DNA of 64,000 nt, taken from the NCBI GenBank assembly GCA_024234615.1, contig JACKNY010000001.1, forward strand, positions 586,501 through 650,500, written 5' to 3'. The notes below the pieces were generated by a model. The model did no database searches and was not told the DNA's origin. It saw only the letters and a program-made list of their open reading frames with translations. The stretch comes from Pseudomonadales bacterium (GTDB taxonomy: Bacteria > Pseudomonadota > Gammaproteobacteria > Pseudomonadales > IMCC2047). The position numbers and the translations under genes are program-made. Positions 33,027 through 41,742 of the stretch are shown piece by piece. The first letter of the stretch is position 1; every line of letters begins with the position of its first letter.

Positions 33027-35081
33027 ATGACCAAAGCCCACGACCGGCAACAGCTAGAGCAATTAAAAGAAGCTATCAACCAACACAATTATCGCTACTA
33101 TGTGTTGGATGAGCCCTCTATTCCTGATGTTGAATATGATCGTTTGATGCGACAGTTACAGATGCTGGAAGCTGAGCACCCTGAATGGTTAACAGCAGAT
33201 TCTCCCAGTCAACGGGTTGGCGCGGAGCCGCTCAGCGCCTTTTCTGAAATCATTCATCAAGTACCGATGCTCTCCCTCGATAACGCTTTTAGCGATGAAG
33301 AGATGCGGGCATTTGAGCGGCGCATTAAAGACCGTTTAAAATCCGATGCTGAAATAGAGTACGCCTGCGAGCCAAAACTCGATGGTATTGCCGTCAGTTT
33401 GCTGTATCGAGATGGGGTTTTTGAAAAAGGCGCCACTCGGGGTGATGGCTATCGGGGTGAAGATATTAGTCAAAATTTACGCACGATTCCCTCTATTCCG
33501 CTCAAACTAATGGGCAGCGGCTGGCCTAAGGTTTTGGAAGTGCGCGGTGAAGTTTATATGCCAAAACGGGGTTTTGAAGAGTTTAACCGCAAGGCGCTGG
33601 CGCTTGAGGAAAAGACTTTTGTTAACCCGCGTAATGCCGCCGCTGGCAGTTTGCGACAGTTAGATCCTAAGATTACCGCTAAACGCCCTTTGGAAATGTG
33701 TTGTTACGGTGTGGGCATGGTTGAAGGTGGCAATTTGCCTGATCGACATATAGCGATTTTACGGCAGCTTAGCCAATGGGGTTTTCGTATTAATAGTCAG
33801 ATGGCCGTGGCCAATGGTGTTGAGGGTTGCTTAAGCTATTATGATCAGTTGGAAAACATACGCGATCAGTTGCACTATGAAATCGATGGTATCGTTTTTA
33901 AAGTGGATAGCCTGGTCTTGCAGAAGGAATTAGGCTTTGTTTCGCGCGCGCCACGCTGGGCCATCGCCTATAAATTTCCTGCCCAGGAAGAAGTTACCCG
34001 TTTAGTTGATGTGGAGTTTCAGGTTGGTCGTACCGGCGCCGTGACGCCAGTGGCGAGACTGGAGCCGGTTTTTGTGGGTGGTGTTACAGTGAGCAACGCG
34101 ACCTTGCACAATATGGATGAAATTGAGCGTCTCGATGTACGCATAGGAGACACCGTCATCGTCCGCCGTGCTGGTGATGTGATTCCTCAAGTGGTGAGCG
34201 TGGTACTGGAGAAACGACCCGCAGATACAAAAATAATTACTTTTCCAGCCAGCTGCCCGGTATGTGGTTCAGAGGTGATTCGCAATGTTGGAGAAGCGGT
34301 GGCGCGCTGTACCGGTGGGCTCTACTGTTCGGCGCAACGTAAGCAGGCGATCAAACATTTCGCCTCGCGTAAGGCGCTGGATATCGAGGGCTTAGGGGAT
34401 AAACTGGTGGATGTGCTGGTCGATGAAGGGCTGGTGGAAAATGTGGCTGACCTCTTTGGGTTAAGCCAACATCAATTGAGTAAATTGGAGCGGATGGGTG
34501 ATAAGTCTGCCAGCAATCTACGCAACGCGTTGGTGAAAAGTAAAAAGACGAGTCTCAACCGATTTATTTATGCGCTGGGCATACGCGAAGTCGGGGAAGC
34601 CACCGCCTTAAACTTGGCCAACCATTTTGGTAGTTTGAGTGAGATTCAAAACGCTAGCGAGGAAAGCTTGCTTGCGGTGGCGGATATCGGGCCGATTGTG
34701 GCGCAGCATATCGCCACCTTTTTTCATCAACCTCATAATCTTGACGTTATCGATAAGCTGCGTTGTGCCGGAGTTGAATGGCCAGAACATGAGCCCGTTC
34801 AGTCAGAGCAATTGCCCTTGCAGGGGCAGACATTTGTGCTGACTGGCACCTTGGAACAGATGACGCGAGATGAAGCAAAAGCTGCTCTGCAGGCGTTGGG
34901 TGCCAAGGTGAGTGGAAGTGTCTCTGCCAAAACTGATTGCCTAATTGCTGGCGTAAATGCCGGTTCCAAACTGCGTAAAGCGGAAGAACTGGGGGTTGAG
35001 ATAATAGATGAAGCGCAATTTGTAAATCGCCTCTCCGAGTGGCGGTTGCTCGAAAAGACTCATTTGCCCCAAATTGGGTGA
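33027..35081 (+). CDS. ligA: NAD+-dependent DNA ligase LigA
   Basis: Seals nicks in DNA during replication and repair. The 684-aa protein has the Ia domain (NYRYYVLDEPSIPDVEYDRL), the adenylation site CEPKLDGIAVSLLY with Lys117, an OB fold, and a four-Cys zinc finger (CPVCGSE...CTGGLYC). Helix-hairpin-helix repeats (LNLANHFGSLSEIQNASEE) and a carboxyl BRCT domain (GQTFVLTGTLEQMTRDEAKA) follow. The ATG at 33027 starts 1 nt after the zipA stop and matches the family start. Confidence 0.97.
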   Translation: MTKAHDRQQLEQLKEAINQHNYRYYVLDEPSIPDVEYDRLMRQLQMLEAEHPEWLTADSPSQRVGAEPLSAFSEIIHQVPMLSLDNAFSDEEMRAFERRIKDRLKSDAEIEYACEPKLDGIAVSLLYRDGVFEKGATRGDGYRGEDISQNLRTIPSIPLKLMGSGWPKVLEVRGEVYMPKRGFEEFNRKALALEEKTFVNPRNAAAGSLRQLDPKITAKRPLEMCCYGVGMVEGGNLPDRHIAILRQLSQWGFRINSQMAVANGVEGCLSYYDQLENIRDQLHYEIDGIVFKVDSLVLQKELGFVSRAPRWAIAYKFPAQEEVTRLVDVEFQVGRTGAVTPVARLEPVFVGGVTVSNATLHNMDEIERLDVRIGDTVIVRRAGDVIPQVVSVVLEKRPADTKIITFPASCPVCGSEVIRNVGEAVARCTGGLYCSAQRKQAIKHFASRKALDIEGLGDKLVDVLVDEGLVENVADLFGLSQHQLSKLERMGDKSASNLRNALVKSKKTSLNRFIYALGIREVGEATALNLANHFGSLSEIQNASEESLLAVADIGPIVAQHIATFFHQPHNLDVIDKLRCAGVEWPEHEPVQSEQLPLQGQTFVLTGTLEQMTRDEAKAALQALGAKVSGSVSAKTDCLIAGVNAGSKLRKAEELGVEIIDEAQFVNRLSEWRLLEKTHLPQIG

Positions 35082-35175
35082 CTGCTTATTTTTAAGTACG
35101 AAAGTATTAGCCTAATCTGTAGTCTTTGCTAGAATTAGGCGACTTACTCGGAAAATAATAATAATTAGGACGACT

Positions 35176-35817
35176 ATGGCGGATCACTCAAGCACCTCCG
35201 CAACTGACTATAAAGAAAAAATGGAACATAGCCGCTATGGCCGTTCCAGTCATTCGCGGCGAAGAACCTTAAAAATCATTTTACTGTCAATGACCCTTGC
35301 CATCACTGTTCTTATTTTGATTGTGGTTTCTATTTATAGCACTGTGAAAATTTCCAGTTTGAATGAACTTAATCGAAACCTGCGTTTTGAGCTGGAAGGC
35401 GCAAAGGCACAATTGGATGCGTTAAAACCGCAACTGGAAAAGTCAAATCAGGAACTATCTGCGCTGATTCACGGGCGTTTTCCAAACCTTGAGGAGTTGG
35501 CCCTCAATAAAGTGCTATCGGTCAATAACCGCTACGTTAAAAATGTCGTATTCAACATTATTAAGCAGGCAAACCACCAGCAATACAAGTATCTGCTGGT
35601 GGTAGAAAATAATTCGTCGAGAAAAATAAAACCCGCTTTTCGCGTCTTGCTCTTTGATGAGCACGGGGTTCATGTGGCGACGGATGAAGTTAAAGATGTG
35701 AACGAGCTCAATCCTGGAGAAAGCCGCGATTATGCGTCAGATATTGAATTCTTCTTTGATACCTTACCTAAGCACTTCTATATTGACGATTTTACTACGC
35801 AGTTAAACGGCGGCTAA
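35176..35817 (+). CDS. Uncharacterised single-pass membrane protein with coiled coil
   Basis: A 213-aa protein I do not recognise. It has a basic cytoplasmic amino end (RSSHSRRRTLK), one transmembrane helix (IILLSMTLAITVLILIVVSI, about residues 36-55), and then a heptad-like helix (NRNLRFELEGAKAQLDALKPQLEKSNQELSAL). A small periplasmic beta-rich domain follows (YKYLLVVENNSSRKIKPAFRVLLFDEHG ... SDIEFFF), similar in feel to FxLYD-type domains. AGGA precedes the ATG. It lies between ligA and the response regulator gene, with about 95 bp and 267 bp gaps, so it is probably its own unit. Confidence 0.75.
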   Translation: MADHSSTSATDYKEKMEHSRYGRSSHSRRRTLKIILLSMTLAITVLILIVVSIYSTVKISSLNELNRNLRFELEGAKAQLDALKPQLEKSNQELSALIHGRFPNLEELALNKVLSVNNRYVKNVVFNIIKQANHQQYKYLLVVENNSSRKIKPAFRVLLFDEHGVHVATDEVKDVNELNPGESRDYASDIEFFFDTLPKHFYIDDFTTQLNGG

Positions 35818-36084
35818 TTGTCGTGATTCCCTAGAAATCCTGCCTAACTCAGAGCACTGAAATTTTGCTCTAAAGCCAATCATAGCCTATAACTAACAAA
35901 GGTCTGGTTATCTATTGTAAGCACTCAGTTGCCGAGTTAACCATTTCGAAAGCTAACCTTTTGTTTATCAATAAAAAATCTTAGACCATGATTTGGACGG
36001 AGATGGACGCGCCGCTGTGACAGGGAGTGTCAACAGACTGTCAACCTGCCGGATGAGTCAGTTTTATACGATGAAGGAATCCAT

Positions 36085-37308
36085 ATGTTAAATCGAGTTT
36101 TATTAGTTGATGATTCAAAATCGGCACGATTTGCACTGCGTAAACTTTTGGAACGCAATGGTATGCAAGTCGACGTTGCTGAAAGCGCAGAACAGGCCTT
36201 AGGATATCTTGATACCAATCACCCTGATTTAATTTTCATGGATCACTTTATGCCTGGTATGGATGGCTTTGAGGCGGCACGAGCGATTAAGAATAGACCC
36301 GACAAGTCAGAAATCCCGATTATAATGTGCACCTCTAAAGAAGGGGAAAGCTATGCCCAGCAAGCGCGCGAAAATGGGGCGGTTGATATATTACCTAAAC
36401 CCGCTACGCCAAGCGCACTGACAGAGGTTCTTGATAAGTTAATACATAATATTAATCTGCACAGGCAGGAGCTGCCGCAGGAGGTTGATATGGAACCCCA
36501 GCAAGAGTTACAGGATAGTCCGCCGACGCTAGCTGAACATCAGCAACCGCCTACCCTTGATGACGTGGTAGTGCCAGTGGGACAGATTTCACAGATTGCT
36601 ACTGAATCTGCTATCAAAGCGGTTAATGAATGCATGCAAGAGCGATTGGATGAGCTACTGGATACGAGGTTGCCTCAACTGCGCAGCATGGTGCTCAGTA
36701 ACTTTGATAAGGTAGCAAAATCAATGCTTGAGGAGAGTGTTACTCGCGAGGTGGCTAAGGTGCAGCAACTTCAAGCGGATAAGATTCAGGGTGATACCAA
36801 GCCCAGCTTAACCATGGATGAAGTTGAGCGGCTGGTACAAGCGGAAATACTTAAATTACGTGAACAAACACAACGTGATCTCAACGAACAGCTTGCTGAA
36901 ATTTATTCTAGTATCGGTGAGTTAAAAACCCATCAAGAATTGAAAAAAGTAGCGCCGGAATTGATGGAAGATATTCTGATGCGCGCGCAGGATGCTGCCG
37001 CCGAAAAGGCCAATGATACATTGCTGCAAGCATCAGATATTGCTCAAAAAGCAGCCAAGCAAGCCGCTGAACAGATTAGCCAAACGGCGTCTTCAGAACT
37101 ACAGGGGCGAATCGACAAAAAACTGGCCAAAGCAATCGAAGCCGGACTTGAAAGCGCCCGTCAGGAAGCGTCAGAGTCAGCCTGGGAGAAGGTTGAACAG
37201 GCAAGTAATCAGATAAAAGCCAAAATCACAAAAATCTATGTGGTTAGTGGTATTGCCCTTGCGCTTTCAACAGCTGCGCTGGTGGGTGTCTACATGCTGA
37301 TGAGCTAA
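36085..37308 (+). CDS. Tail-anchored response regulator with long helical region
   Basis: The 407-aa protein has an amino-terminal receiver domain (residues 1-125) with acidic pocket D9-D10, phospho-acceptor D53 in LIFMDHFMPGMDG, T83 and K105. There is no DNA-binding or enzymatic output domain. A long Glu/Gln/Ala-rich, largely helical region (about 170-380) is followed by one carboxyl transmembrane helix (IYVVSGIALALSTAALVGVYMLM), leaving almost nothing after it. AAGGA sits well ahead of the ATG. It probably signals at the membrane through protein contacts. No partner kinase is adjacent. Confidence 0.85.
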   Translation: MLNRVLLVDDSKSARFALRKLLERNGMQVDVAESAEQALGYLDTNHPDLIFMDHFMPGMDGFEAARAIKNRPDKSEIPIIMCTSKEGESYAQQARENGAVDILPKPATPSALTEVLDKLIHNINLHRQELPQEVDMEPQQELQDSPPTLAEHQQPPTLDDVVVPVGQISQIATESAIKAVNECMQERLDELLDTRLPQLRSMVLSNFDKVAKSMLEESVTREVAKVQQLQADKIQGDTKPSLTMDEVERLVQAEILKLREQTQRDLNEQLAEIYSSIGELKTHQELKKVAPELMEDILMRAQDAAAEKANDTLLQASDIAQKAAKQAAEQISQTASSELQGRIDKKLAKAIEAGLESARQEASESAWEKVEQASNQIKAKITKIYVVSGIALALSTAALVGVYMLMS

Positions 37309-37365
37309 CCCATTAGCTTTTACCTGAGCTTAGAGTCCCTAATATAGATGCCGAATTTTACAGAG

Positions 37366-37566
37366 TTAGCGCGGGTTAAAGTCGCTCACCGCGACGGGGG
37401 TATCCTGAAGACTTTCCTCCACTTTTTGCGCGGTAACCACAATTTCTTCCAATGCGGGCGCCGCATGAATGATCGGTACGTTAACTGTTGTACTGACTAT
37501 CGCGAGAGCTTTTGCCAGCGGGTGCCAATACACCTTCTTTTTATTTGGTCTTGTTGAATGAACCAT
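37366..37566 (-). pseudogene. Amino-terminal remnant of a TonB-dependent receptor
   Basis: A 66-codon frame with a very good ribosome site (GGAGG, 5 nt ahead). It encodes a signal peptide ending IIHAA and then ALEEIVVTAQKVEESLQDTP and VAVS, the conserved TonB-box and plug start of TonB receptors. After VAVS the match stops and the frame ends within five codons. The rest of the plug and the barrel are missing from the downstream side (below 37366). A carboxyl-terminal receptor fragment lies on the other strand at 47.5-50.1 kb and could be the missing part after an inversion. Confidence 0.75.
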
Positions 37567-37730
37567 TTCTCCCTCCGAGATAAATCATTTTAATTTATGA
37601 TGATGCAGGATCAGTCTAGGCCGATCACCATGATCAGCCCATATCAAAAAGGGAACTATCGCTTGTTTTTATGTGAACAGCAGAAGGTGAAGGAAGGGCT
37701 TATCTGGAATTAACCAGAAATGTTTTAACC

Positions 37731-38087
37731 TTAATCTGGTTGTTTTTTAAGTTTCCACTGCCAATGGCTATACAGCGCGGCGGCTGTAAAAAGCGCCACG
37801 GCGCAAAGGGTTTGTAAGATGCTGAGCCATGACCAGTGGCTTACGAACAAGTCTGAAATAAACTTACTGGTATAAAATAAAAGTACGCAGCCTATCCAAA
37901 CATGGGTTTTGGTATTCCCCTTCATTAAACCCGGCAGAAATACCAACAAAGGCGCCGATTGAAATGCAAGCACACCCCAATTAAAGTGGTCAGAAAGAAG
38001 CTGCGCTACCACAAAACTGATGAGCAATGCGAGGTAGAAAATCCAGGTGAGTAACCGGCTCATGAGAACACGGTTCCGCCACTCCAT
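37731..38087 (-). CDS. DUF2069-type small membrane protein
   Basis: A 118-aa protein with four hydrophobic segments (LLTWIFYLALLISFVVAQLL, GVLAFQSAPLLVFLPGLM, WIGCVLLFYTSKFISDLF, ILQTLCAVALFTAAALY) and a short basic tail. Size, helix count and position after wrbA and an arsC-like gene match the uncharacterised DUF2069 family of gammaproteobacteria. Its start codon overlaps the wrbA stop (TAATG), so it is co-translated. No function is known. Confidence 0.8.
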   Translation of the reverse strand: MEWRNRVLMSRLLTWIFYLALLISFVVAQLLSDHFNWGVLAFQSAPLLVFLPGLMKGNTKTHVWIGCVLLFYTSKFISDLFVSHWSWLSILQTLCAVALFTAAALYSHWQWKLKKQPD

Positions 38088-38695
38088 TAGTTCACCCTCA
38101 GCTGCAATGCCAACGTTGCGATGCGCTTCCCCTGCGCCTGGCAGAGCTCAAGCTCATCCTGCGAGAGTGGCCAGTCGCTGTCACGACCGGCGACGTGAGT
38201 TACTCCATAGGGAGTTCCGCCGGTTTCTGTCGTGGAGAGTCTGGATTCGCTGTAGGGTAGTCCTGCGATAATCATGCCGTGGTGAATCAAGGGTAACATC
38301 ATACTCAATAGTGTGGTTTCTTGCCCGCCATGTAGACTGGATGATGAAGAAAATACGCAGGCCGGTTTGTTAATCAGGGCACCGCTAAGCCAGAGCGCAC
38401 TGGTGCCATCGATAAAATACTTCATCGGTGCCGCCATGTTGCCAAAACGTGTCGGGCTGCCTAACGCCAGCCCTGTACAATACCGCAGATCATCTTCAGT
38501 ACAATAGATAGCACCTTCGGCAGGAATAGTTTCCTCGGTAGCTTCACAGACCGTTGAAACTGGTGGCACGGTGCGCAGACGAGCTTCAACACCATCGACC
38601 TGATTGACGCCGCGCGCGATTCGTTGCGCCATCTGCGCGGTTGCGCCAAATCGACTGTAATAGAGCACCAGGATATAAGCTGGTGAGGCGGGCAT
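38087..38695 (-). CDS. wrbA: NAD(P)H:quinone oxidoreductase, WrbA family
   Basis: FMN-dependent flavodoxin-like enzyme that reduces quinones by two electrons. The 202-aa protein shows ILVLYYSRFGATAQMAQRIARG (FMN phosphate loop), YCTGLALGSPTRFGNMAAPMKYFID and VFSSSSSLHGGQETTLLSMM, as in WrbA. Its start overlaps the stop of the arsC-like gene upstream and its stop overlaps the DUF2069 gene downstream (both TAATG), so all three form one operon. Confidence 0.9.
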   Translation of the reverse strand: MPASPAYILVLYYSRFGATAQMAQRIARGVNQVDGVEARLRTVPPVSTVCEATEETIPAEGAIYCTEDDLRYCTGLALGSPTRFGNMAAPMKYFIDGTSALWLSGALINKPACVFSSSSSLHGGQETTLLSMMLPLIHHGMIIAGLPYSESRLSTTETGGTPYGVTHVAGRDSDWPLSQDELELCQAQGKRIATLALQLRVN

Positions 38696-39045
38696 TAGAG
38701 TATCTCCAGAACTTTTTCTGGGGGTCTGCCCAGAGCGGCTTTGCCGTTGGCGACCACAATGGGCCTTTCAATCAGTTTGGGATATTTCACCATAGCGGTG
38801 ATCAACGCTGCTTCGCTGAGGTCTTTATCCTTCAGGTTATTGTCCTTATACTCCGACTCTCCCGTACGCATAAGGTCGCGTGCGGATATTCCCAATTTGC
38901 TGAGTAACGACTTAAGTTGCTTCTGATTAGGCGTATTTTCCAAATACAGTACAATATTGGGTTGAATGCCTCTTTCCTCTAAAAGAGCCAAGGTTTGACG
39001 CGATTTCGAACAACGCGGGTTATGATAAATCGTGACATCACTCAT
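38695..39045 (-). CDS. ArsC-family reductase (YfgD-like)
   Basis: Thioredoxin-fold protein of 116 aa with the ArsC active-site pattern IYHNPRCSKSRQTLALLEE (Cys12), then the RPIVV strand with Arg and ARDLMRTGESEYK. It matches the glutaredoxin-coupled arsenate reductase family. This short version with a wrbA/DUF2069 context is the YfgD type, whose true substrate is uncertain, so arsenate resistance should not be assumed. It is first in a three-gene operon. Confidence 0.88.
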   Translation of the reverse strand: MSDVTIYHNPRCSKSRQTLALLEERGIQPNIVLYLENTPNQKQLKSLLSKLGISARDLMRTGESEYKDNNLKDKDLSEAALITAMVKYPKLIERPIVVANGKAALGRPPEKVLEIL

Positions 39046-39137
39046 GGATATCTGCTCTCCGTTCGGTAGAATAGTCTGGTTAATGCAATTGAAAATCTTT
39101 TATATCTCAAGCAATAGGATTTTAATCACTTTCCACC

Positions 39138-39593
39138 ATGTTTGCGAAACTTAAAAAAGTTGTTTTTATTTTACTGTTATTGCAACTGATAGCATGTAGC
39201 CGCACCGAGTTTACGGATGCTCAGGGTAACGAGTTCGGTTGGGACGATTTCCGCGGGCGTTGGCTGGTCATTAATTATTGGGCGGAATGGTGTAAACCCT
39301 GTTTAGAAGAAATTCCTGAACTTAATCAGTTGTATCAACATCACAGGAATGACAGCGCCACGGTGTTGGGAATTAATTTTGATCGCTTGGATCTGGCGGA
39401 GCTAAGAAGACAGATTACGGCACTGAATGTTCAGTTTCCCGTACTGCAATCAGACCCAGAGCAGAAACTCGATTACCTGCTGCCTGAGGTGCTACCAACA
39501 ACCTATATTTTTGATCGAGAAGGCAAGCTGGCCCATAAATTGGTTGGCCCGCAGACGCAAGCCAGCATTGAGGCGTATCTTGAAGATAATTAA
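39138..39593 (+). CDS. TlpA-like thioredoxin lipoprotein
   Basis: A 151-aa periplasm-facing lipoprotein. The signal peptide ends in the lipobox LIAC with lipidated Cys20, and a TlpA/ResA-type thioredoxin fold follows. It has YWAEWCKPC (Cys52, Cys55), VLGINFDRLD, and the cis-Pro strand LPTTYIFDREG. It probably reduces disulfides in envelope proteins. It is 20 nt upstream of acylphosphatase on the same strand. Confidence 0.88.
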   Translation: MFAKLKKVVFILLLLQLIACSRTEFTDAQGNEFGWDDFRGRWLVINYWAEWCKPCLEEIPELNQLYQHHRNDSATVLGINFDRLDLAELRRQITALNVQFPVLQSDPEQKLDYLLPEVLPTTYIFDREGKLAHKLVGPQTQASIEAYLEDN

Positions 39594-39613
39594 CCGATTA
39601 AGAAAAGACACCG

Positions 39614-39886
39614 ATGGCTGATATTTGTATTCACGCCTTTGTTTCCGGTTTAGTGCAAGGAGTTTGGTATCGACGCTCGACGCAGAGGAAAGCGGAATCC
39701 TGTGGGGTTAACGGATGGGCGAAAAATCTGGCCGATGGCCGGGTCGAAGTAATGCTGTGCGGTGAGGAAAAAGTTGTGAAGGAGGTCGCCGACTGGCTGC
39801 ATGAAGGCCCGCCGAATGCCAGGGTGGAGCAGGTGTCGATAGAGGTTCTTGAATGGCAGCCTTTGCAGAGGTTCTATACCAGTTGA
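39614..39886 (+). CDS. acyP: Acylphosphatase
   Basis: A 90-aa enzyme that hydrolyses acyl phosphates. It has the family motif FVSGLVQGVWYRRSTQRKA, with the phosphate-binding loop and catalytic Arg, and GWAKNLADGRVEVMLCGEE with the catalytic Asn. Length is exactly as expected. It follows the TlpA-like gene and ends before a strong terminator. Confidence 0.94.
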   Translation: MADICIHAFVSGLVQGVWYRRSTQRKAESCGVNGWAKNLADGRVEVMLCGEEKVVKEVADWLHEGPPNARVEQVSIEVLEWQPLQRFYTS

Positions 39887-39926
39887 AGGGTTGACGCTAG
39901 CACTGGATCGAATATGTCATGGCTAT

Positions 39927-39961
39927 AAAAAGGCCTTTGCTGAATCAGCAAAGGCCTTTTT
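39927..39961. terminator. Two-way intrinsic terminator
   Basis: A 17-bp perfect stem with a single central base (39927-39943 pairing with 39945-39961; the top of the stem must open to form the loop). It is flanked by A-run and T-run, with AAAAAGGCC at one end and GGCCTTTTT at the other. It lies between the converging acyP and tryptophanase genes and should stop transcription in both directions. Confidence 0.93.
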
Positions 39962-39975
39962 GGTTCTAATACGCT

Positions 39976-41349
39976 TTAAGCAAGCGGTCGTAATTTGGAG
40001 GTAAAGTGACGTAATGAAGTCGGTTCCCAAGTAATTTCCAGGCCTTTAAGTTGATCTTTATCTCTGACAATTTCCTCGAACACCTCAATCATATAATCGG
40101 CTTGGCTTTGAGTGTAAACTCGGCGTGGCATCGCCAGACGCACTAATTCCATCGGCGCTGCTTTTTCGGTGCCATCGGGCTGTCGGCCGAACATGAACGA
40201 ACCAATTTCAGCGCCTCGAATGCCGCCGTAGATGTACATGGCAACAGCCAACGCTTGACCGGGATACTGTAGTGCGGGAATATTCGGCAACATCGCTTTT
40301 GCATCAATGAATACCGCATGGCCGCCGGCAGGTTTCACCACAGGTATGCCAAGAGCATCAAGCTTTTCATTGATATATTGAATCGATCGGATACGGTATT
40401 TGAGGTAATCCTCGTCGACAATTTCTTTCAGACCTTGTGCGACACATTCCAGATCGCGACCGGAAAGTCCGCCATAGGTTGGAAAACCTTCAGTCATAAT
40501 CAATCGCGCACGGGCTTTTTCAGCCCATTCGTCATCGTTTAACGCAAGCCAACCACCCATGTTGGAAAAAGTATCTTTCTTGCCACTAATAGTCATCCCA
40601 TCCGCTAAGGAGAACATTTCACGCACGATATCTCGTACAGAGGTGTCTTGGTAGCCTTCTTCACGTAACTTAATAAAGTAGGCATTTTCAGCGAAACGTG
40701 CGCTATCGATATACAGTGGTTTATTGTATTTATCGCATATTTTTTTGGCGCCGCGCACGTTCGCCATTGAAACAGGCTGACCACCACCGGCGTTGTTGGT
40801 GATAGTAATCATTACCAAGGGAATGTTGGCCGCTTCTTTTTCCAGCAGTGCTTCCAGTGCAACCAAATCCATATTGCCCTTGAATGGGTGTTCCAGTGAA
40901 GGATTTTTGCCTTCTGCTACAACGATATCTACGGCGTTGATGCCAGCATTTTCGAAGTTTGCACGGGTGGTATCAAAGTGAGTGTTGTTAGGAATAATCT
41001 GGGTGCTGGTGTCCCCGGGGATAATAGAGGTCAAAATTTGTTCGGCGGCACGTCCTTGGTGTGTAGGAATGACATGCTTAAAAGGAAATAAATCCTTAAC
41101 GGATGCTTCAAAGCGGTAGAAGGAGGGTGAGCCAGCATAGGATTCATCTCCTTGCATTAAGGCTGACCATTGGTGAGTGCTCATCGCCGAAGTGCCAGAA
41201 TCTGTTAATAGATCGATAAGTACATTTTCCGACTTTAGCGAAAATACATTGTAATGGGCTTCTTCTAGTAGTTTGACGCGTTCTTCCCGCGTCGTCATTT
41301 TAATCGGCTCAACAGATTTTATTCTGAAAGGTTCGAAAATTGTTTTCAC
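39976..41349 (-). CDS. tnaA: Tryptophanase (tryptophan indole-lyase)
   Basis: PLP beta-eliminating lyase that splits tryptophan to indole, pyruvate and ammonia. The 457-aa protein has EPFRIKSVEP at the start, IDLLTDSGTSAMS, PTHQGRAAEQI, IDSARFAENAYFIK, and SGKKD with PLP Lys258. It resembles both tryptophanase and tyrosine phenol-lyase. Asp126 in FDTT and the stretch GIRGAEIGSF follow tryptophanase; the lyase for tyrosine has Thr and Arg at these substrate-contact places. A GTG at 41349, with AGGAGA 6 nt ahead, is the best start; an ATG lies seven codons upstream. MarR is upstream on the same strand. Confidence 0.85.
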   Translation of the reverse strand: MKTIFEPFRIKSVEPIKMTTREERVKLLEEAHYNVFSLKSENVLIDLLTDSGTSAMSTHQWSALMQGDESYAGSPSFYRFEASVKDLFPFKHVIPTHQGRAAEQILTSIIPGDTSTQIIPNNTHFDTTRANFENAGINAVDIVVAEGKNPSLEHPFKGNMDLVALEALLEKEAANIPLVMITITNNAGGGQPVSMANVRGAKKICDKYNKPLYIDSARFAENAYFIKLREEGYQDTSVRDIVREMFSLADGMTISGKKDTFSNMGGWLALNDDEWAEKARARLIMTEGFPTYGGLSGRDLECVAQGLKEIVDEDYLKYRIRSIQYINEKLDALGIPVVKPAGGHAVFIDAKAMLPNIPALQYPGQALAVAMYIYGGIRGAEIGSFMFGRQPDGTEKAAPMELVRLAMPRRVYTQSQADYMIEVFEEIVRDKDQLKGLEITWEPTSLRHFTSKLRPLA

Positions 41350-41648
41350 AAGGTATCTCCTATAGCGCATTATTCGGCAGGATGGTTTATGGGTAAAATA
41401 ATAGTTGTTAATTAAAATAATTGCAATATGAAATTAATATTTCATAAAATAATTTGTACTTAAAAAATATTTTTATTGAGATAGCTTAATTTAAAAACAA
41501 TAGGAGGTATTAAAAAGCGGGCTCAGATAACTGAACGCTAAATTCTAGCGACCTTAACGAGCACGAGGGGGAAGAGAGTTATGGGTTTCTGAATGAAACA
41601 GTAAATCGCAATATAGTTTATAACTGCAATACGAAATTAATAATTTGT

Positions 41649-41678
41649 GGCGCTAGAGGCGCCTTTTACAAAAGGCGC
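41649..41678. promoter_or_regulatory. Overlapping alternative hairpins between marR and tnaA
   Basis: Three short complementary blocks lie in order: GGCGC (41649-41653), GCGCC (41659-41663) and GGCGC (41674-41678). The middle block can pair with either neighbour. The larger option is a 9-bp stem (41659-41667 with 41670-41678) with a tiny loop. No long U-run follows on either strand. It may be a weak marR terminator or an attenuator-like switch. The rest of the 41350-41742 gap is AT-rich, with no leader peptide containing Trp. Confidence 0.4.
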
Positions 41679-41742
41679 TTATTGATAAGATTAATTCGTT
41701 TATAACTCGCAGGTGAAGCTTTCAGGTGTTAACAGAGGTTCC

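Noticed and set aside
37348..37557. A plus-strand frame over the receptor remnant
   Set aside because: It is antisense to the clear TonB-receptor amino terminus, has no ribosome site and no recognisable motif.
38695..39045. Arsenate resistance assignment for the ArsC-like gene
   Set aside because: No arsB, acr3 or arsR is near, and the wrbA/DUF2069 context is that of the YfgD subgroup with unclear substrate.
39976..41349. Calling the lyase tyrosine phenol-lyase
   Set aside because: The FDTT and GIRGAEIGSF stretches match tryptophanase; the phenol-binding Thr and Arg of tyrosine phenol-lyase are not present.
41350..41742. A tnaC-like leader peptide upstream of tryptophanase
   Set aside because: The transcribed strand was read for ATG-started short frames. 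Only a three-codon frame (M-K-Y-stop) appears and no Trp codon is included, so the E. coli-type leader is not supported.
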